Shown piece after piece: positions 6,196 through 8,122 of a stretch of DNA of 8,122 nt. This DNA is from Pseudanabaenales cyanobacterium (GTDB taxonomy: Bacteria > Cyanobacteriota > Cyanobacteriia > Phormidesmidales > Phormidesmidaceae), in the NCBI GenBank assembly GCA_022360135.1, contig JAKSDM010001167.1, positions 1-8,122 on the forward strand, given 5' to 3'. The notes below the pieces were generated by a model that did no database searches, had not been told where the DNA came from, and worked only from the letters and a program-made list of their open reading frames with translations. Position numbers and translations under genes: made by a program. Numbering within the stretch: position 1 is the stretch's first letter; each line of letters begins with the position of its first letter.

Positions 6196-6203
6196 TTAAA
6201 AGT

Positions 6204-7718
6204 ATGGCTTTAAATGTTGGCAAGGGCAGCTTCTTATGGGACGATACGACCGGTGCGAGTGATCCTGATAAACCATTAAAGGTTTATTATTATCGACCTG
6301 AAAAGGTTACCGCCGATACTCCCGTTTGGATTATTGCCCACGGTATGGGGCGTAACGCTGATGACTATCGAGACTATTTCGTAGATGCCGCAGCGGAGCA
6401 AGGGGCGCTCGTAATCGCGCCTCAATTTAAAGAATCTGACTGGAATGGCAGTACAGGATATAACCTTGGCAATATTTCGACCTCCCAGTCGAACCCAAAG
6501 CCAGTGGCTGAACAAGACTGGTCCTTCTCCAAAATCGAACCCCTGTTCGACTACGTTGTCAATACAGCCGAACCGACGATCGAGGCCAATGAATATAATA
6601 TGTTTGGCCACTCGGCAGGGGCTCAGTTCGTGCATCGGTTTATGGCCTGGGTTCCGGATAATCGGGTGAACCTGGCAGTATCGGCCAATGCGGGTTGGTA
6701 CACAGTCCCCCAAAGTGACAATGTCGGCTATCAATATGAGTGGCCCTACAGCACTGCTGGGGGGCCAGACAGCAATCCTTCAACGCCAGCTTACGATCCG
6801 TTTCCAGGCGAGAATATCGACAATTTTTTGGGATCTAATATGGTTGTTCTCTTAGGTGAGGATGACACCAAGCGGACCAGCAACCTGCGGCAAACAACCG
6901 AGGCGGATAAACAAGGAAAGAACCGCTTTGAGCGGGGACAGTATTTCTTCTCTGAAGGGCAGTCTGAAGCAACTGCCCGTGGGGTGGACTTTAACTGGGA
7001 TCTGCAAACCGTTCCAAATGTCGGCCATGATGGTGAAAAGATGGCAGTTGCAGCCGCTGAACTTTTCCGGCAAGCTGATGTTAACCCCAACCCCAATCCT
7101 ACCCCTGGACCAACCAGCTTAATCTGGGAAAACCTAGGTTTGAAAGACGAAGCGGCTGTTTTATCTGGCTCGGAATTTGATCTAGGCAGTGGGCTAACTG
7201 CAACGATTGATTGGAATACTCAGATAGATCGCGGTAGTTTTGTCCCTCATGGCGGCGATGATTTTGTCAGTTATGAGAGGGATATGAGGGGAGCTCATGA
7301 AGGCTTTTTGAACCTTGGGTTTAATAACGATGCGAACGATCCGAACGATGTGCTTAGGCTTTCTCTCCACTTTAATCAGCCTATTGTCGGTCTAGACTTT
7401 GATGTTTTAGATGTCGATGAGAGTTCATCCTTCGAAGATGCGGTTGAAATTTTTGTAGATGACGTTAACATCCGAGATATTCCAGATGCTTTCACCCTAG
7501 CTGGCGATCGCGTGAAGTTGGATAACGAAAGCTATTTGAAAGGCTTTGAAGGAAGAGGCGTCGCCAGCAAATCTAGTGAAAGCGCCAACATCCAAGTTTC
7601 GCTGGGCGGTAGGGAAGTCTCTAAAGTAGAAATTTTCTACTCTTCTACTAACGATGCTCAATCTAATCCTAGCAGCCAAAGCATTGGGATATCCGACCTG
7701 CATTGGGTGTCAACTTAG
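6204..7718 (+). CDS. Alpha/beta-hydrolase esterase (CE1/PHB-depolymerase-like) with C-terminal beta-sandwich domain
   Basis: This is a 504-aa two-domain protein. Residues about 1-290 form a serine hydrolase resembling the LpqC/poly(3-hydroxybutyrate) depolymerase and feruloyl/acetylxylan esterase group. Visible are an oxyanion region HGMGRN (46-51), the nucleophile elbow GHSAG (S137), a likely acid Asp in LLGEDD (D220 or D221) and the catalytic His in VGHDGEKM (H275). A short NPNPNPTPGP linker (294-303) leads to a domain of about 200 residues, rich in Asp and beta-strand-like. It includes VGLDFDVLDVDE and VEIFYSSTND and ends in SIGISDLHW. It resembles the lectin-like domains of secreted and PEP-CTERM-type proteins, but no PEP-CTERM anchor is present. 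There is no cysteine and no signal peptide. It lies 368 bp after the cellulase on the same strand, which suggests removal of ester groups from polysaccharide. A polyester substrate is also possible. The hydrolase call is strong; the substrate is unknown. Confidence 0.82.
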   Translation: MALNVGKGSFLWDDTTGASDPDKPLKVYYYRPEKVTADTPVWIIAHGMGRNADDYRDYFVDAAAEQGALVIAPQFKESDWNGSTGYNLGNISTSQSNPKPVAEQDWSFSKIEPLFDYVVNTAEPTIEANEYNMFGHSAGAQFVHRFMAWVPDNRVNLAVSANAGWYTVPQSDNVGYQYEWPYSTAGGPDSNPSTPAYDPFPGENIDNFLGSNMVVLLGEDDTKRTSNLRQTTEADKQGKNRFERGQYFFSEGQSEATARGVDFNWDLQTVPNVGHDGEKMAVAAAELFRQADVNPNPNPTPGPTSLIWENLGLKDEAAVLSGSEFDLGSGLTATIDWNTQIDRGSFVPHGGDDFVSYERDMRGAHEGFLNLGFNNDANDPNDVLRLSLHFNQPIVGLDFDVLDVDESSSFEDAVEIFVDDVNIRDIPDAFTLAGDRVKLDNESYLKGFEGRGVASKSSESANIQVSLGGREVSKVEIFYSSTNDAQSNPSSQSIGISDLHWVST

Positions 7719-7752
7719 GTGAGACTCTTAGAATCGAGCAGAATACGCAACA

Positions 7753-7801
7753 CAGGAGTCAGAATCCAGAATAGCTCCTGACTCCTGGATTCTGATTCCT
7801 G
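7753..7801. terminator. Dispersed palindromic repeat, possible shared terminator
   Basis: CAGGAGTCAGAATCCAG (7753-7769) pairs with CTGGATTCTGATTCCTG (7785-7801), a 17-bp stem with one wobble and a 15-nt loop. An alternative 10-bp perfect pairing, CAGGAGTCAG (7753-7762) with CTGACTCCTG (7778-7787), is also possible. It lies between the convergent ends of the esterase and the SH3-like gene and could stop transcription from both sides, although no T-run follows directly. It shares words with 2396-2433. Confidence 0.55.
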
Positions 7802-7830
7802 GCTCCTTATTTAGATGCAACCATAAGATA

Positions 7831-7852
7831 TTCGGTCAATTTTCGGTCAATT
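7831..7852. repeat. 11-bp tandem duplication at the end of the SH3-like gene
   Basis: TTCGGTCAATT occurs twice in succession (7831-7841 and 7842-7852). The duplication covers the stop codon of the minus-strand gene. Because 11 is not a multiple of 3, it changes the frame and so shaped the present C-terminus KLTEN. Confidence 0.6.
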
Positions 7853-8122
7853 TTTTGTCGAGTTGCGTAGACTGTGGTGTAAGCGCTCGGATTCCTCCTC
7901 CATCACCCGGAAACTGCTGTGGCAAAGGCTCCACCTCATGATCTTGTAAGGCCAAAATTATTTCTGTTTCTTCGACTTGCACTAACCAATATCCAGTCTG
8001 TAAGCCGTTAGGCTCCTCTTCTTGAGCAATCACGGCGCCGATTCGACCGACTCCGTATTTTGGATAAAGAATATTGACTCTTTCGCCGACTTGAATACAG
8101 TTTGAACTAAACAATTGGCTAA
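7836..8122 (-). CDS. Small SH3-like protein of unknown function, probably 5'-partial
   Basis: The reading frame is open from the right edge to a TGA at 7838-7836. A TTG at 8114-8112 would give 92 aa, but the frame continues beyond it and the true start may lie outside the window. The core reads IQVGERVNILYPKYGVGRIGAVIAQ, then GYWLVQVEETEIILAL and HEVEPL. This looks like a compact SH3/KOW-type barrel (basic V-strand, GRIG turn, WLVQV strand, final E-L strand) and recalls short cyanobacterial proteins annotated as hypothetical. No catalytic residues, signal peptide or membrane segment are seen. The last ~25 residues look disordered and include the tandem duplication. It converges on the esterase gene and has no evident functional link to it. 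Confidence 0.6.
   Translation of the reverse strand, partial: SQLFSSNCIQVGERVNILYPKYGVGRIGAVIAQEEEPNGLQTGYWLVQVEETEIILALQDHEVEPLPQQFPGDGGGIRALTPQSTQLDKKLTEN

Larger units (their letters stand above)
5836..6203. other. Intergenic region between cellulase and esterase
   Basis: This 368-bp spacer has no supported gene. It contains a hairpin at 5926-5946 (TTGTTG/CAACAA around a HIP1 octamer at 5933-5940), a short hairpin at 5993-6008, and the TGTCA direct repeat at 6035-6050. TATACT at 6110-6115 is a weak -10 candidate. The frame of the cellulase stays open for 80 codons after its TAG stop, to a TAA at 6076-6078. That stretch would hold four cysteines, against none in the cellulase, so it is unlikely to be translated. 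The spacer length and the hairpins suggest the esterase has its own promoter. Confidence 0.6.

Noticed and set aside
6276..6734. Minus-strand ORF of 152 aa inside the esterase gene
   Set aside because: It lies antisense to the strongly supported esterase domain, including its GHSAG motif, and encodes nothing recognisable.

Overview
The window looks like cyanobacterial chromosome. Four perfect copies of the octamer GCGATCGC (HIP1, typical of many cyanobacteria) occur in 8.1 kb, against about 0.1 expected by chance. The protein types also fit: an SLH-domain protein, an integrase N-terminus with the cyanobacterial sequence pattern, and a small SH3-like protein of a kind seen in cyanobacteria. 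The genus cannot be read from the sequence; a filamentous form is plausible but inferred.

Layout. Left part, all on the minus strand: the first ~102 codons of a tyrosine recombinase running off the left edge (1-307); a hairpin-bearing spacer; a decayed fragment of a secreted-protein domain (551-777); and a complete S-layer-homology protein (789-2042). The SLH gene is bracketed by an imperfect 57/58-bp direct repeat. Next comes a 1.19-kb AT-rich divergent intergenic region with tandem repeats, hairpins and a possible operator. Right part, plus strand: an 868-aa GH9 cellulase-CBM2-expansin fusion (3229-5835), then a 504-aa alpha/beta-hydrolase esterase with a C-terminal beta-sandwich-like domain (6204-7718). 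Both have good ribosome binding sites. A dispersed palindromic repeat then separates the esterase from a convergent small SH3-like gene on the minus strand (7836 to the right edge).

How it may work together (inference). The GH9 module would cut beta-1,4-glucan, the CBM2 would hold it on crystalline cellulose, the expansin would loosen glucan contacts, and the neighbouring esterase could remove ester substituents from a polysaccharide. This could act on plant or algal walls, or on the cyanobacterium's own cellulose-containing sheath. Both enzymes start without a Sec signal peptide (in-frame stops lie just upstream of each start) and contain no cysteine. Both have the same TGTCAC-N5-TGTCA direct repeat 170-215 bp upstream. 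Together these suggest a co-regulated pair with a non-classical export route. That is the main candidate for something undescribed here.
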